Origin: Sphingobacterium pedocola
Lineage (GTDB): Bacteria > Bacteroidota > Bacteroidia > Sphingobacteriales > Sphingobacteriaceae
Direction of reading: 5' to 3'
Assembly (NCBI RefSeq): GCF_015209965.1
Contig: NZ_MU158690.1
Coordinates: 1,254,115-1,318,114 of the forward strand
DNA: 64,000 nucleotides
Part shown: in pieces, positions 43,233-51,916 of the stretch
Numbering within the stretch: position 1 is the first letter of the stretch
How the letters are laid out: each line of letters starts with the position of its first letter
Notes under the pieces: model-generated
The model's input: only the letters and a program-made list of their open reading frames with translations
Databases searched by the model: none
What the model was told of the DNA's origin: nothing
Made by a program: the position numbers and the translations under genes

Positions 43233-43796
43233 TTACTTTGTATTCAAATTCGTCATCGTCAGTTCAATGCCGATATTGATAAAACTGTGGCACATTTTTA
43301 CGGCGTGTTCAATTAAAGCGGGTAGATCTTTTTGTTCGTCTTTGTCAAATGGGCCCAATACATAGTCGATCTGACGGCCTTTCGGATAATTGTCGCCAAT
43401 ACCGAAGCGAAGGCGGGGGTAGACTTGACCACCGCATAGCGCCTCGATGGATTTCAATCCATTGTGTCCTGCAGCACTACCTTTCGGTTTGATGCGTAGA
43501 GAGCCAAAAGGAATAGCTAAATCATCTACAATCACCAATACATTTTGGATGGGGACCTTTAATTGTTGCATCCAATAGTTTACCGCCTTTCCGCTCAAAT
43601 TCATAAAGGTGGTGGGTTTAATCACGAAGACATTATGGCCACGCTGTTTGAACTCGGTATAAAATGCTAGTTTAAGGGTAGACCAAGTCGTACCGGCCTG
43701 CTTCGCCAGTTCGTCTGCCACCATAAATCCGATGTTATGACGCGTATCTGCGTATTCTCTTCCAATATTGCCTAACCCGACGATTAAAAAGTTCAT
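43233..43796 (-). CDS. pth: Peptidyl-tRNA hydrolase
   Basis: 187 residues, the normal length. Catalytic and substrate residues are visible in GNIGREYADTRHNIGF (His), TFMNLSGKAV (Asn), VIVDDLAIPFGSLRIKPKGSAAGHNGLKSI and RLRFGIG. It frees tRNA from stalled peptidyl-tRNA. It lies downstream of rplY, the usual order, with a terminator hairpin in the 107-nt gap between them. Confidence 0.96.
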   Translation of the reverse strand: MNFLIVGLGNIGREYADTRHNIGFMVADELAKQAGTTWSTLKLAFYTEFKQRGHNVFVIKPTTFMNLSGKAVNYWMQQLKVPIQNVLVIVDDLAIPFGSLRIKPKGSAAGHNGLKSIEALCGGQVYPRLRFGIGDNYPKGRQIDYVLGPFDKDEQKDLPALIEHAVKMCHSFINIGIELTMTNLNTK

Positions 43797-43854
43797 GTGT
43801 GCAAAAGTAAAAAATAGATATTAGATATGAGAAGTTAGACGAGAGATAAACGAA

Positions 43855-43882
43855 AAAAGGCATCGAATGTTCGATGCCTTTT
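43855..43882 (-). terminator. Terminator hairpin after rplY
   Basis: AAAAGGCATCGA (43855-43866) and TCGATGCCTTTT (43871-43882) are perfect 12-nt arms around ATGT, 21 nt beyond the rplY stop, with an A/T run suited to termination on the minus strand. Confidence 0.8.
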
Positions 43883-43903
43883 GAAATAACTGAAAAAGCT
43901 AAC

Positions 43904-44509
43904 TTATTTTTTGCCGCCTTTACCACCTTGTGCTGCTTTTGCTGCTTCTTGCTCTGCTTGACGTAAAGCACGGGACATGATTACAGATACGATAGTATCG
44001 TCGCTGTTGTTCAATACTTTAGCGTTCTCTACTTTTACTTGATCTACACGGAAAGATTTACCAACTTCTAACGATTCCAAAGGAACTTCAATTTCTTGAG
44101 GTAGGTTGTTTGGTAAAGCTTTAACGCGTAGTTTGCGTAATTTCTGAACTAATTTACCACCTAATTTAACACCTGGAGAAGTACCTGTTAATTTTACAGG
44201 GATATTGATAGAAACTTCTTTGTCATCCGACAACTGTAAAAAGTCAACGTGACGAACTAAGTCAGTTAATGGGTGGAATTGTGCGTCTTGAACGATAGCT
44301 CTTGTTTTTGTTCCGTTGATATCTAGATCGATAAATATAACCTCCGGAGTATAAAGAACTGCCTTCAAATCAGCTGCGGATACTGAAAAGTGAGTTTGTT
44401 CTTTCCCACCGTAAAGAACTGCCGGTACCTGACCTTGGTAACGCAATTCCTTTGCATCTCTTTTCCCTACGTTCTGTCTTGCAGAACCGCTAATAGCAAT
44501 TGATTTCAT
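43904..44509 (-). CDS. rplY: 50S ribosomal protein L25/general stress protein Ctc
   Basis: 201 residues, the longer CTC form: an N-terminal L25 domain that binds 5S rRNA (about 1-95) and a C-terminal TL5-like domain, ending with a lysine/glycine tail. In related genomes rplY usually sits directly behind prs. Here 10.9 kb separate the two genes, holding a glycan-use locus. Confidence 0.95.
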   Translation of the reverse strand: MKSIAISGSARQNVGKRDAKELRYQGQVPAVLYGGKEQTHFSVSAADLKAVLYTPEVIFIDLDINGTKTRAIVQDAQFHPLTDLVRHVDFLQLSDDKEVSINIPVKLTGTSPGVKLGGKLVQKLRKLRVKALPNNLPQEIEVPLESLEVGKSFRVDQVKVENAKVLNNSDDTIVSVIMSRALRQAEQEAAKAAQGGKGGKK

Positions 44510-44585
44510 TTATATAATTTTTTAAAATTAATTTGAGGTGCAAAGATAATAAAAAATAACAGTTATCCAATAATAGTTTTGACGC

Positions 44586-46199
44586 TTAATACCCTGGGTT
44601 TTGTGTTAACCCCGGTTCAACTTTCAAGCTGTTTTCGTGAAATGGCCATATGTAATTATTAGATTGAAATGTTCTGTCTTCTATTTTTAAGGATTCTAAT
44701 GATCCATTGACTAATTTCGTATGTCCTAGTGCAGGTTGATTTAGAACCTGTTCAGCGATCTTCCAGCGTAGAATGTCGTCATAACGCAGCCCTTCACCCG
44801 CAAATTCTATTCTTCGCTCGTTACGGATTAAATCGACCCATTCCTGTGACGTTTTGCTGGTAAGCGAGACATCAGCGACTGTCATATCCAATCCACCTCT
44901 TCTGCGTACATCATTTATGCATGTTTTTGTAAGGTCATCTACTTGATTCAACATGATTTTTGCTTCGGCATAGGTTAAAAGCACTTCCGCATACCGTATA
45001 ATGCCAAAATCTAGGTCTCCTGATGCGCGCGAGTAATCTGCGGCGTCGACAAATTTTTTAAACCAATAGCCTGACTTTCCTGCTCTGGCATTTTCATAAT
45101 AATAGGTGGCATTTGGGTTATAAATATCTATTACTTCGCCGTTAAATGTATCTCCGTTACTAATGATACTCGCTGCGAATCGGGGGTCTCTGTTCAGTTT
45201 GGGATTTAGCTCATATTCTTGTTTGGTGTGTAACGGACAATTGTCAATGGTGCGACCTTGCCGTGTCCAGTACGAGTCTACTAATGCTTTAAGCGGAACG
45301 AGGTATGCCTGTCCCGTTCCTGTCTTAGATTGTGGAGCGAGGTTAGTAAACGAAAAAGTAGCCGCAGAAGGATGGCTTTCTTTATTGAAAGTCATGATGT
45401 ATTCTTTATTCGAACGATGACCTGTGTAGTTGAATAGGTTGCCATAGTTATTATACAGTTCAAACTTTTTACTGTCGATAATTTCCTTGGCCAGTCTGGC
45501 TGCTCTTTCATAGTCTCCATTGTAAAGTGCATAGCGCATAATCAGTGCTTTAAATGAGTATTTATAAAACATATACGCATTAGTGGTGTATGCATCATCG
45601 GGAAGGCTGTTCGCAATTTCTTCGGCAAGCGGGAATAAAGTCTCCAATATTTCTTCTTTTGATTTTGCAGGTTGCAGTGCTGTGACAAGATCAGCAGGTT
45701 CCAGGAAAAATGGAACATTAGCATATCTACTGGTCAACTTGAAATAATGCCAACACCTTAGCGCCTCAAGTATACCTTTATATTTTTGTCTAATGGATTC
45801 ATCTTCTACAAATGGGATATCGATATTAGCAATAAATGTGTTGATACGGCCTAAATGTTTCATGTGCAGGTTGTAATAGTAATATGCAGCGGTTGTGTTG
45901 GAATTGAGGTTGCCGTTTGCGATGGGTTGATGATGATCTCCCGATGCCCTGCTGTACCCGTTGTCGGATTTTCCTTCTTCCATATAAAAGAAGTTAGCGC
46001 GCACTGCAGCCGTATTGCCTGTATTCGAAAATACGTCCAGATAACTGCTATAAACGACGCGGAGAATATCTGCTTCGGTACTGAAAAATTCATCGAAATC
46101 GGTAGCTGTAGGATCCGTTTTGTCCAAAAACTTTTCACAGCTGGATAGGTATAACGTAGCCGAAGCTAGTAGTATATAGAGTATTTTAGTTCTTTTCAT
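44586..46199 (-). CDS. SusD/RagB-family outer-membrane nutrient-binding lipoprotein
   Basis: 537 residues with lipobox YLSSC (C21). It has SusD-like TPR helices in the first half, a RagB/SusD C-terminal domain and the closing segment NNYIWPFHENSLKVEPGLTQNPGY typical of the family. It binds the oligosaccharide on the cell surface and caps the SusC channel. It lies 17 nt downstream of susC. The substrate cannot be read from sequence. Confidence 0.94.
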   Translation of the reverse strand: MKRTKILYILLASATLYLSSCEKFLDKTDPTATDFDEFFSTEADILRVVYSSYLDVFSNTGNTAAVRANFFYMEEGKSDNGYSRASGDHHQPIANGNLNSNTTAAYYYYNLHMKHLGRINTFIANIDIPFVEDESIRQKYKGILEALRCWHYFKLTSRYANVPFFLEPADLVTALQPAKSKEEILETLFPLAEEIANSLPDDAYTTNAYMFYKYSFKALIMRYALYNGDYERAARLAKEIIDSKKFELYNNYGNLFNYTGHRSNKEYIMTFNKESHPSAATFSFTNLAPQSKTGTGQAYLVPLKALVDSYWTRQGRTIDNCPLHTKQEYELNPKLNRDPRFAASIISNGDTFNGEVIDIYNPNATYYYENARAGKSGYWFKKFVDAADYSRASGDLDFGIIRYAEVLLTYAEAKIMLNQVDDLTKTCINDVRRRGGLDMTVADVSLTSKTSQEWVDLIRNERRIEFAGEGLRYDDILRWKIAEQVLNQPALGHTKLVNGSLESLKIEDRTFQSNNYIWPFHENSLKVEPGLTQNPGY

Positions 46200-46216
46200 T
46201 TTTGTAAATTCTAAGG

Positions 46217-49147
46217 TTAAAAAATAGATGTTCTGATGCCGAATGTGTAAGTTGCCATGCGTGGATAGCTTCCGTTACCGTCATAATTACTGTCTCCACC
46301 CACGATGCCTACTCTTTCAGGTTCTAGCCCTTCCCATTTCGTGAATGTAATAGCATCTTGTACGTTAACATAGAACCTTGTGTTCTTAAAACTCTTTCCT
46401 ATATTTTTTACAGTAAAGCCGAGTTGTATCATTTTGATCCTAAAATAGGAGGCGTCGCTTAGCCATACATCGCTGAGGTACGCATTGGTGCTTGCACCAG
46501 ACCAGACGCGTGGGAAACGACTATCCGTGTTGGTCGGTGTCCAACGGTTATCAGCGTATTCCTGACGCGGGGCGCCCAAGGCATTAGTAGAACCATCTAC
46601 CAGTACGGGATATCCTTCTTGTCCCCTCAACCAACCTAAACGTTTACCTACACCTTGACCAAGAACGCTAAAATCCCAGTTTTTATATCTGATGTCAAAA
46701 TTTATTGCATAATTTAAATGTGGGAAGGGGTCGCCAAGGTTAACGCGATCAGCATCGTTGATGATGCCATCGCCATTTTGGTCTACATATTTAATGTCTC
46801 CAGGTAAAGTGTTGGCCATTTTAGCAGGGGTATTTGCGATGTCGTCAGCATCATTAAAATATCCATTGCTTTCGAATCCATAATAGTTGTCAATGGCGGT
46901 GCCTTTGTACCAGATCTTGTCATTCGTGTTACTGAATACCAGAGTGTCTGTAGTACTATACCCGGCTTTAAGGACTTCATTGGTATTGTCGAAGAAGGAG
47001 CCTCCGATGCTATACTGCACGTTTCCGATTTTATCGTTCCATTTGGCCGAGAATTCATACCCTTTATTGCGGACCTCACCGATGTTGATCGCAGTGTAGA
47101 GATAGTATGATCCGGTCAAAGGAGGTACGGGGAATTCATCATAGATAAGATCATACGAAAATTTATCGTATACCTCAGCTGTAAGGCTCAAGCGATCTTT
47201 TAAAGTGGATATATCCACACCTATGTTCCATTGTTTTTGTTTTTCCCAGGAGAATTGGTAATTCGGTACACGCATGGTCCAACCATACTGATTAACGATT
47301 TCTTCCCAAAGATAAGGTTCTACATTTTCGTTACCGATCAAACCATAAGATGCTCTTAGCTTCAAGTTGGTGATAGTCCCACTGTTGCGGAGGCTGGAAA
47401 AGAAAGACTCGTTGTGGGCATTCCAAGCTAATGCTGCCGAAGGGAAAAACCCCCATTTATGTTCCGGCGCAAATTTGCTGCTTCCATCGTACCTTCCTGT
47501 AGCTTCTAAAATATACCTGTTGTCAAAAGAATAATTTAGTTTTCCGAAGAAAGATGCTTTTGAGATTTCACGATAATCGGTGTATGTATGATTCATCACC
47601 TCGGTGCCTGCTGTGAAATAGATTTTATCCTTGTCGTCGCGGAGTTCGCTTGTATAGTTAACTAATGCTCTTGCCGTTAGCTGACTTTCGCTGACGCCCT
47701 GGTCCGCTGTAGTAGCATTTGTTGAAATGGATATTGGTTTCCCTATTGCATCTAGGTATTTAAATGTTTTCCGTTCTGTTTTATTTGCAGACTTACTGAT
47801 CATGTAGGACACATTACCTTCTAAATTGAGGTTTTTGTTGATGAAGTATTTTGGTCGCAAATTGATAGTACTTCTATCGTGTATATTGTTTTTGATCCCC
47901 CCGCGGTTCATTCTTGCTACGGGATTTAAGTCATTATGCAGCATATAATGCTCAGTTAGATCTGAGTCGTAGTATACCTGCTGGGTCGGATTCATACGCC
48001 ACGCTATTTTATATAATCCGTGACCATCGTCGTTTTGCAATAAACGGTCTACTTGCAGTTGATGCGCATAAAAATCGGCCAACAAAGAAAATTTCTCAGC
48101 GATATTAATGTTGGTATTGAAACGCGCTGAGAATTTTTGAGTCCCTTCTATCTTATTCAGTCCTGTCTCTGCTATATGGCCTAGCATAAGGTTGAATGTA
48201 CCTACACCACCACCGCCGGAAATATTCGCACTTTGGTTATGTACCATTGAGGTTTTTTGCATGATTTCCTTCATCCAGTCTACAGTTTGGATCTCACCAG
48301 TTTCAGCTTTTTGAATGTCTGCGTCTGTATAAACTGTAGCTTGACCTTGGTGTTCGCGGGTTTCGTTGTTGATGCGCATGTAATCTGCCGCGTTGACAAA
48401 TTTGGGGAGGTCAATGGCTTGGTTAAATCCAGACCATAGATTAAGATCGACTTTGAATTGTCCGGTTGTCCCCCTCTCGGTTTCGATAATGATTACGCCA
48501 TTAGCTCCACGAGATCCGTACATGGAAGCAGATGCGGCATCTTTGAGAACGGTAAGACTTTTGATTTGATTGGGGTCAAGATCGCTAATGCTTTGCTCCA
48601 TTCCATCTACGATGACCAAGGGTTCGGCGTTTTGAAGTGTGCTGATACCCCGTATGTTGATCGCTCCAAATGTGCTTCCCGGCAGAGATGATCCCTGCAG
48701 CATGGTTACACCTGGGATTGTGCCGCTGAAAGCCTGCTGCATTTTCATGATAGGCCTTGTTTTGGTTTGTTCCATGTCTAGCTGGGCTATTGAAGATGCG
48801 ACATGTTGTTTGTCGACACTGTTGTACCCCATGACGATCACCTCGTCTAACCCCTGATTGCTTTCTTGAAGGATGATGTTAAGTTTGTTGTTTTTTACGC
48901 TGATCTCTTGATCCTCATATCCTACACTGCTGACAATTAGCGTGATATTTCCGCTCGTTGATTTGATGTCAAAGTTACCTCCGGCATCTGATACCGTTCC
49001 GATATTCGTTCCTTTAATCAAAACGGATGCGTTTACGACAGGCCTATTCAAGTTATCTTTGATTGTCCCTGTGACTGTTGTCCCTGTTTGCGCCGATATT
49101 AGTGCGAATGAGCAGGCAAACATGAGTAGCAATAAAAATCTTTTCAT
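46217..49147 (-). CDS. SusC/RagA-family TonB-linked outer-membrane transporter
   Basis: 976 residues: signal peptide (cut near ISAQTG), a carboxypeptidase-regulatory-like beta-sandwich (about 22-100), the plug (about 110-225 with VIVDGMEQSISDLDPNQIKSLTVLKD and SMYGSRGANGVI) and a large beta-barrel ending FGIRTSIF. It imports the glycan captured by SusD using TonB energy. Divergently transcribed from the ROK regulator, which probably controls it. Confidence 0.95.
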   Translation of the reverse strand: MKRFLLLLMFACSFALISAQTGTTVTGTIKDNLNRPVVNASVLIKGTNIGTVSDAGGNFDIKSTSGNITLIVSSVGYEDQEISVKNNKLNIILQESNQGLDEVIVMGYNSVDKQHVASSIAQLDMEQTKTRPIMKMQQAFSGTIPGVTMLQGSSLPGSTFGAINIRGISTLQNAEPLVIVDGMEQSISDLDPNQIKSLTVLKDAASASMYGSRGANGVIIIETERGTTGQFKVDLNLWSGFNQAIDLPKFVNAADYMRINNETREHQGQATVYTDADIQKAETGEIQTVDWMKEIMQKTSMVHNQSANISGGGGVGTFNLMLGHIAETGLNKIEGTQKFSARFNTNINIAEKFSLLADFYAHQLQVDRLLQNDDGHGLYKIAWRMNPTQQVYYDSDLTEHYMLHNDLNPVARMNRGGIKNNIHDRSTINLRPKYFINKNLNLEGNVSYMISKSANKTERKTFKYLDAIGKPISISTNATTADQGVSESQLTARALVNYTSELRDDKDKIYFTAGTEVMNHTYTDYREISKASFFGKLNYSFDNRYILEATGRYDGSSKFAPEHKWGFFPSAALAWNAHNESFFSSLRNSGTITNLKLRASYGLIGNENVEPYLWEEIVNQYGWTMRVPNYQFSWEKQKQWNIGVDISTLKDRLSLTAEVYDKFSYDLIYDEFPVPPLTGSYYLYTAINIGEVRNKGYEFSAKWNDKIGNVQYSIGGSFFDNTNEVLKAGYSTTDTLVFSNTNDKIWYKGTAIDNYYGFESNGYFNDADDIANTPAKMANTLPGDIKYVDQNGDGIINDADRVNLGDPFPHLNYAINFDIRYKNWDFSVLGQGVGKRLGWLRGQEGYPVLVDGSTNALGAPRQEYADNRWTPTNTDSRFPRVWSGASTNAYLSDVWLSDASYFRIKMIQLGFTVKNIGKSFKNTRFYVNVQDAITFTKWEGLEPERVGIVGGDSNYDGNGSYPRMATYTFGIRTSIF

Positions 49148-49210
49148 ATTTAGTAAGTTTAGATTTGTAGATATCTATGTTATAAAAGTAGTAATTATGA
49201 TGTAATAGAT

Positions 49211-49309
49211 GAAACTTTATTAAAAAAATAGTAAAACTTAATATTGATTTAATAAAATTTTAATTTGCAATGCTTGATTGTTTTTTTTATTTTAGCTAAA
49301 ACTTAATAT
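49211..49309. promoter_or_regulatory. Operator-like repeats between susC and the ROK regulator
   Basis: TAAAACTTAATAT occurs at 49232-49244 and again at 49297-49309, directly against the ATG of the regulator. ACTTTATTAAA (about 49214) and TTTAATAAA (about 49248) form an inverted pair. ROK repressors bind AT-rich repeats of this type, and the region lies between the two divergent transcripts. Confidence 0.45.
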
Positions 49310-50551
49310 ATGAGCGAATTATTTGCGTTATCGCGCGATCTAAATATTCTAGAATCTGGTAAAGAAAAAAAATCTGTATTAAATCGGTTGAAGTTGTTGA
49401 ATACCGTCTTTAAAAACGAGGCTATTGCAATTGGAGATTTGTCGAATGAGATGGGGCTTAGTTTTCCGACTGTAAATGGATTAATCGCTGAATTGCAACA
49501 AGGTGGCTTGCTTGTTTCTAAAGTAAAAGGCGAGTCTATCGGTGGGCGAAAGCCAATTTTATATCAGATTAATGATGCGGTATTCAATGTATTATGTATT
49601 GAAATCGAACGTTTTGCTATTCGCTTTATTGTATTGGATAATAATAACAACGTCGTATATGGTTCGAAGTCATTTTCTTATGAAATAAGCGCAGAAATTT
49701 CTAAGATCGATGAATTGATATATAGTATTGATAAATATATCTCTACAATAGGGCTAGACATGAAAAAGGTTTCTGCAATTGGACTGAATATGCCAGGACT
49801 GGTCAATTCTGATAATGGAACAAACGATACTTTTTATGTTCAGGAAGGGTTTAATCTGCGTGTTTTTTTGGAGCAGAAATATGGGAAGTTTGTGTCTGTT
49901 ATTAACGATGTCAAAGCGGCCGCTTTTAGTGAACTGACATACGGGGCCGCACGTCTCAAAAAAAACGTGTTGGTGATTTTGATGGATTGGGGGATAGGTC
50001 TGGGTATCATCAGTAATGGAACAATATATATGGGCAATGACGGTTTCTCGGGTGAAATGGGGCATATAGTTTTCGTGGAAGATGGGGAGCTCTGCTATTG
50101 TGGTAAGCGGGGTTGTCTAGAAACAATTGCTTCGGGGGTTTATTTGGTTAATCAGGTAAAGGCAGATATCAAGGCAGATGTGCCTACACTACTAAAAGGT
50201 TTAGTAGATGTCGATGATTTGTTACCTCAGCATATCATTGAGGTTGCCAATCGAGGTGACCAATATGCGATCGATTTGATTCACGGACTTGGAAAGAATT
50301 TAGGAAAGGCAATTTCGATGCTGGTACAAATTCTAAATCCTGAATCCGTTGTATTGAGCGGTAAATTTGCTAAAGCAGGGGCGCTTATTACCATTCCGAT
50401 CCAACAAAGTCTTAATACCTACACCATGAATGCGATACGTAAGGATTGCGTGGTAGAACTGTCCTCTTTAGATCAAAATGGATATGCCAAAGGTTTGGTA
50501 AGACACACTTTTGAAAAATATTTTGAACAGCATTTAAATCTGTTGAATTAG
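49310..50551 (+). CDS. ROK-family transcriptional regulator
   Basis: 413 residues. The N-terminal helix-turn-helix (about 25-90, MGLSFPTVNGLIAELQQGG) is joined to a ROK sugar-kinase fold. This has the phosphate-binding segment LGLNMPGLVNSDNG, the GHIVFVEDGELCYCGKRGCLE zinc site (His plus three Cys) and the late region ILNPESVVLSGK. Such proteins are repressors released by a sugar. It stands between susCD and the oxidoreductase/DUF1080 genes and is the likely switch of the locus. Confidence 0.92.
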   Translation: MSELFALSRDLNILESGKEKKSVLNRLKLLNTVFKNEAIAIGDLSNEMGLSFPTVNGLIAELQQGGLLVSKVKGESIGGRKPILYQINDAVFNVLCIEIERFAIRFIVLDNNNNVVYGSKSFSYEISAEISKIDELIYSIDKYISTIGLDMKKVSAIGLNMPGLVNSDNGTNDTFYVQEGFNLRVFLEQKYGKFVSVINDVKAAAFSELTYGAARLKKNVLVILMDWGIGLGIISNGTIYMGNDGFSGEMGHIVFVEDGELCYCGKRGCLETIASGVYLVNQVKADIKADVPTLLKGLVDVDDLLPQHIIEVANRGDQYAIDLIHGLGKNLGKAISMLVQILNPESVVLSGKFAKAGALITIPIQQSLNTYTMNAIRKDCVVELSSLDQNGYAKGLVRHTFEKYFEQHLNLLN

Positions 50552-50634
50552 TTTTTGATAGAAATCGACACGTAAGAGGACAGAAAATATCGATGAAATG
50601 TGGCATATTTTTTTAATACATTAATTTTTTATAA

Positions 50635-51903
50635 ATGTTTAAACCTAATTTATCTTCTAGACGCGACTTTTTAAAAAAGTCAATGCTTGCAGCAGCGTCT
50701 TTTGCAATTGTTCCGAGACACGTTCTTGGTAAAGGTTATTTGGCGCCGAGCGATCACTTGACCAAAGGAATCATCGGGGTAGGCTCCATGGGCAGGGGGC
50801 ATTTTAACTACGCTGGAACGAAGACCGTGGCAATCTGCGACGTAGACAGCAGACATCTTGCAATTGCTCAAAAGGCACTCGGGGGCGGGGTTAAAGAATC
50901 CCGGGATTTTCGCGAATTAATTCAAAATCCAGAAGTTGACATTGTCCATATTGCGACACCTCCGCATTGGCATGGGCTGATGGCCGTAGAAGCGGCGCGT
51001 TCAGGAAAAGATATCTGGTGCGAAAAGCCGATGACCAGAACAATAGGAGAGGGTAAGAAAGTAAAAGAAGCTGTAGCACAACACGGCAATATTTTCCGAT
51101 TGAATACCTGGTTCAGATTTGATGACAACTTTTATGGCATGAATGTTCCGGTTAAAAAAATCAAGAAGGTAGTGGATACGGGGATGCTGGGATGGCCTTT
51201 GAAAGTAACAATTAGTAAGCATACCGGTTTTGACTGGAAATTTTATTGGGTTGGAAAAGAAAACCTCCCTGTCGAACAGGTACCCCGTGAATTGGACTAC
51301 GAAATGTGGTTAGGTCCTGCGCCTTATAAACCGTATAGTGCACATCGTGTTCACACGACGTTTAGGGGATATTGGGATTACGACGGTGGTGGATTAGGAG
51401 ATATGGGACAGCACTATTTAGACCCGGTTCAGTATTTTTTGGGAAAAGACAACGAAAGTCCGATCAAAATCGAAGTGGATGCACCTCAACAGCATTCCGA
51501 TGCGGTAGGCACCTGGCGTAAGATTGTCTATACGTATGCCGACGGATGCCAGATTATATTAGATGGAGCGGGTACAGAAGAAGGTAGGGCCTATATAGAA
51601 GGTCCCGATGGTAAGCTGTTTAGAGGTTTTGTGTCGGATATTCCAGATTTAGAGCGTAAACTGGCTCAATATCCGGATCCCACTCCGCAGATGACAGATT
51701 TCGTAGAAGCGGTACGTACCCGCCAAAAATTTGCGCTGAACGAAGAGAACGGCTATTACTCCTGTACGCTGGTTAATTTGGGACTGGCCGCTTTACGGCT
51801 CAACCGTACCTTACATTTTGATCCACAAAAACAAGAATTTGTGAATGATGAAGCGGCTAATCGATTGATTCACCAACCAATGCGTGGCCCTTGGACTATT
51901 TAA
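50635..51903 (+). CDS. Gfo/Idh/MocA-family oxidoreductase, Tat-exported
   Basis: 422 residues. The N-terminus SSRRDFLKKSMLAAASFAIV is a twin-arginine signal, so the folded enzyme with bound NAD(P) is exported. The Rossmann part has GVGSMGRGHFNYAG and the signature EKPMTRT with the catalytic lysine; the C-terminal sheet domain follows (VHTTFRGYWDYDGGGLGDMGQHYLDPVQYF). Members of this family often oxidise sugars to 3-keto forms. With the downstream DUF1080 gene (the start overlaps if the upstream ATG is used, otherwise 13 nt) this suggests a 3-ketoglycoside route. Confidence 0.88.
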   Translation: MFKPNLSSRRDFLKKSMLAAASFAIVPRHVLGKGYLAPSDHLTKGIIGVGSMGRGHFNYAGTKTVAICDVDSRHLAIAQKALGGGVKESRDFRELIQNPEVDIVHIATPPHWHGLMAVEAARSGKDIWCEKPMTRTIGEGKKVKEAVAQHGNIFRLNTWFRFDDNFYGMNVPVKKIKKVVDTGMLGWPLKVTISKHTGFDWKFYWVGKENLPVEQVPRELDYEMWLGPAPYKPYSAHRVHTTFRGYWDYDGGGLGDMGQHYLDPVQYFLGKDNESPIKIEVDAPQQHSDAVGTWRKIVYTYADGCQIILDGAGTEEGRAYIEGPDGKLFRGFVSDIPDLERKLAQYPDPTPQMTDFVEAVRTRQKFALNEENGYYSCTLVNLGLAALRLNRTLHFDPQKQEFVNDEAANRLIHQPMRGPWTI

Positions 51904-51916
51904 TCTAACTATTGAC

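Noticed and set aside
43189-43832. TCTAAAA/TCTAATA tandem patches flanking pth as a regulatory array
   Set aside because: Low-complexity AT repeats of this type are common, the units are irregular and no link to a promoter is visible.
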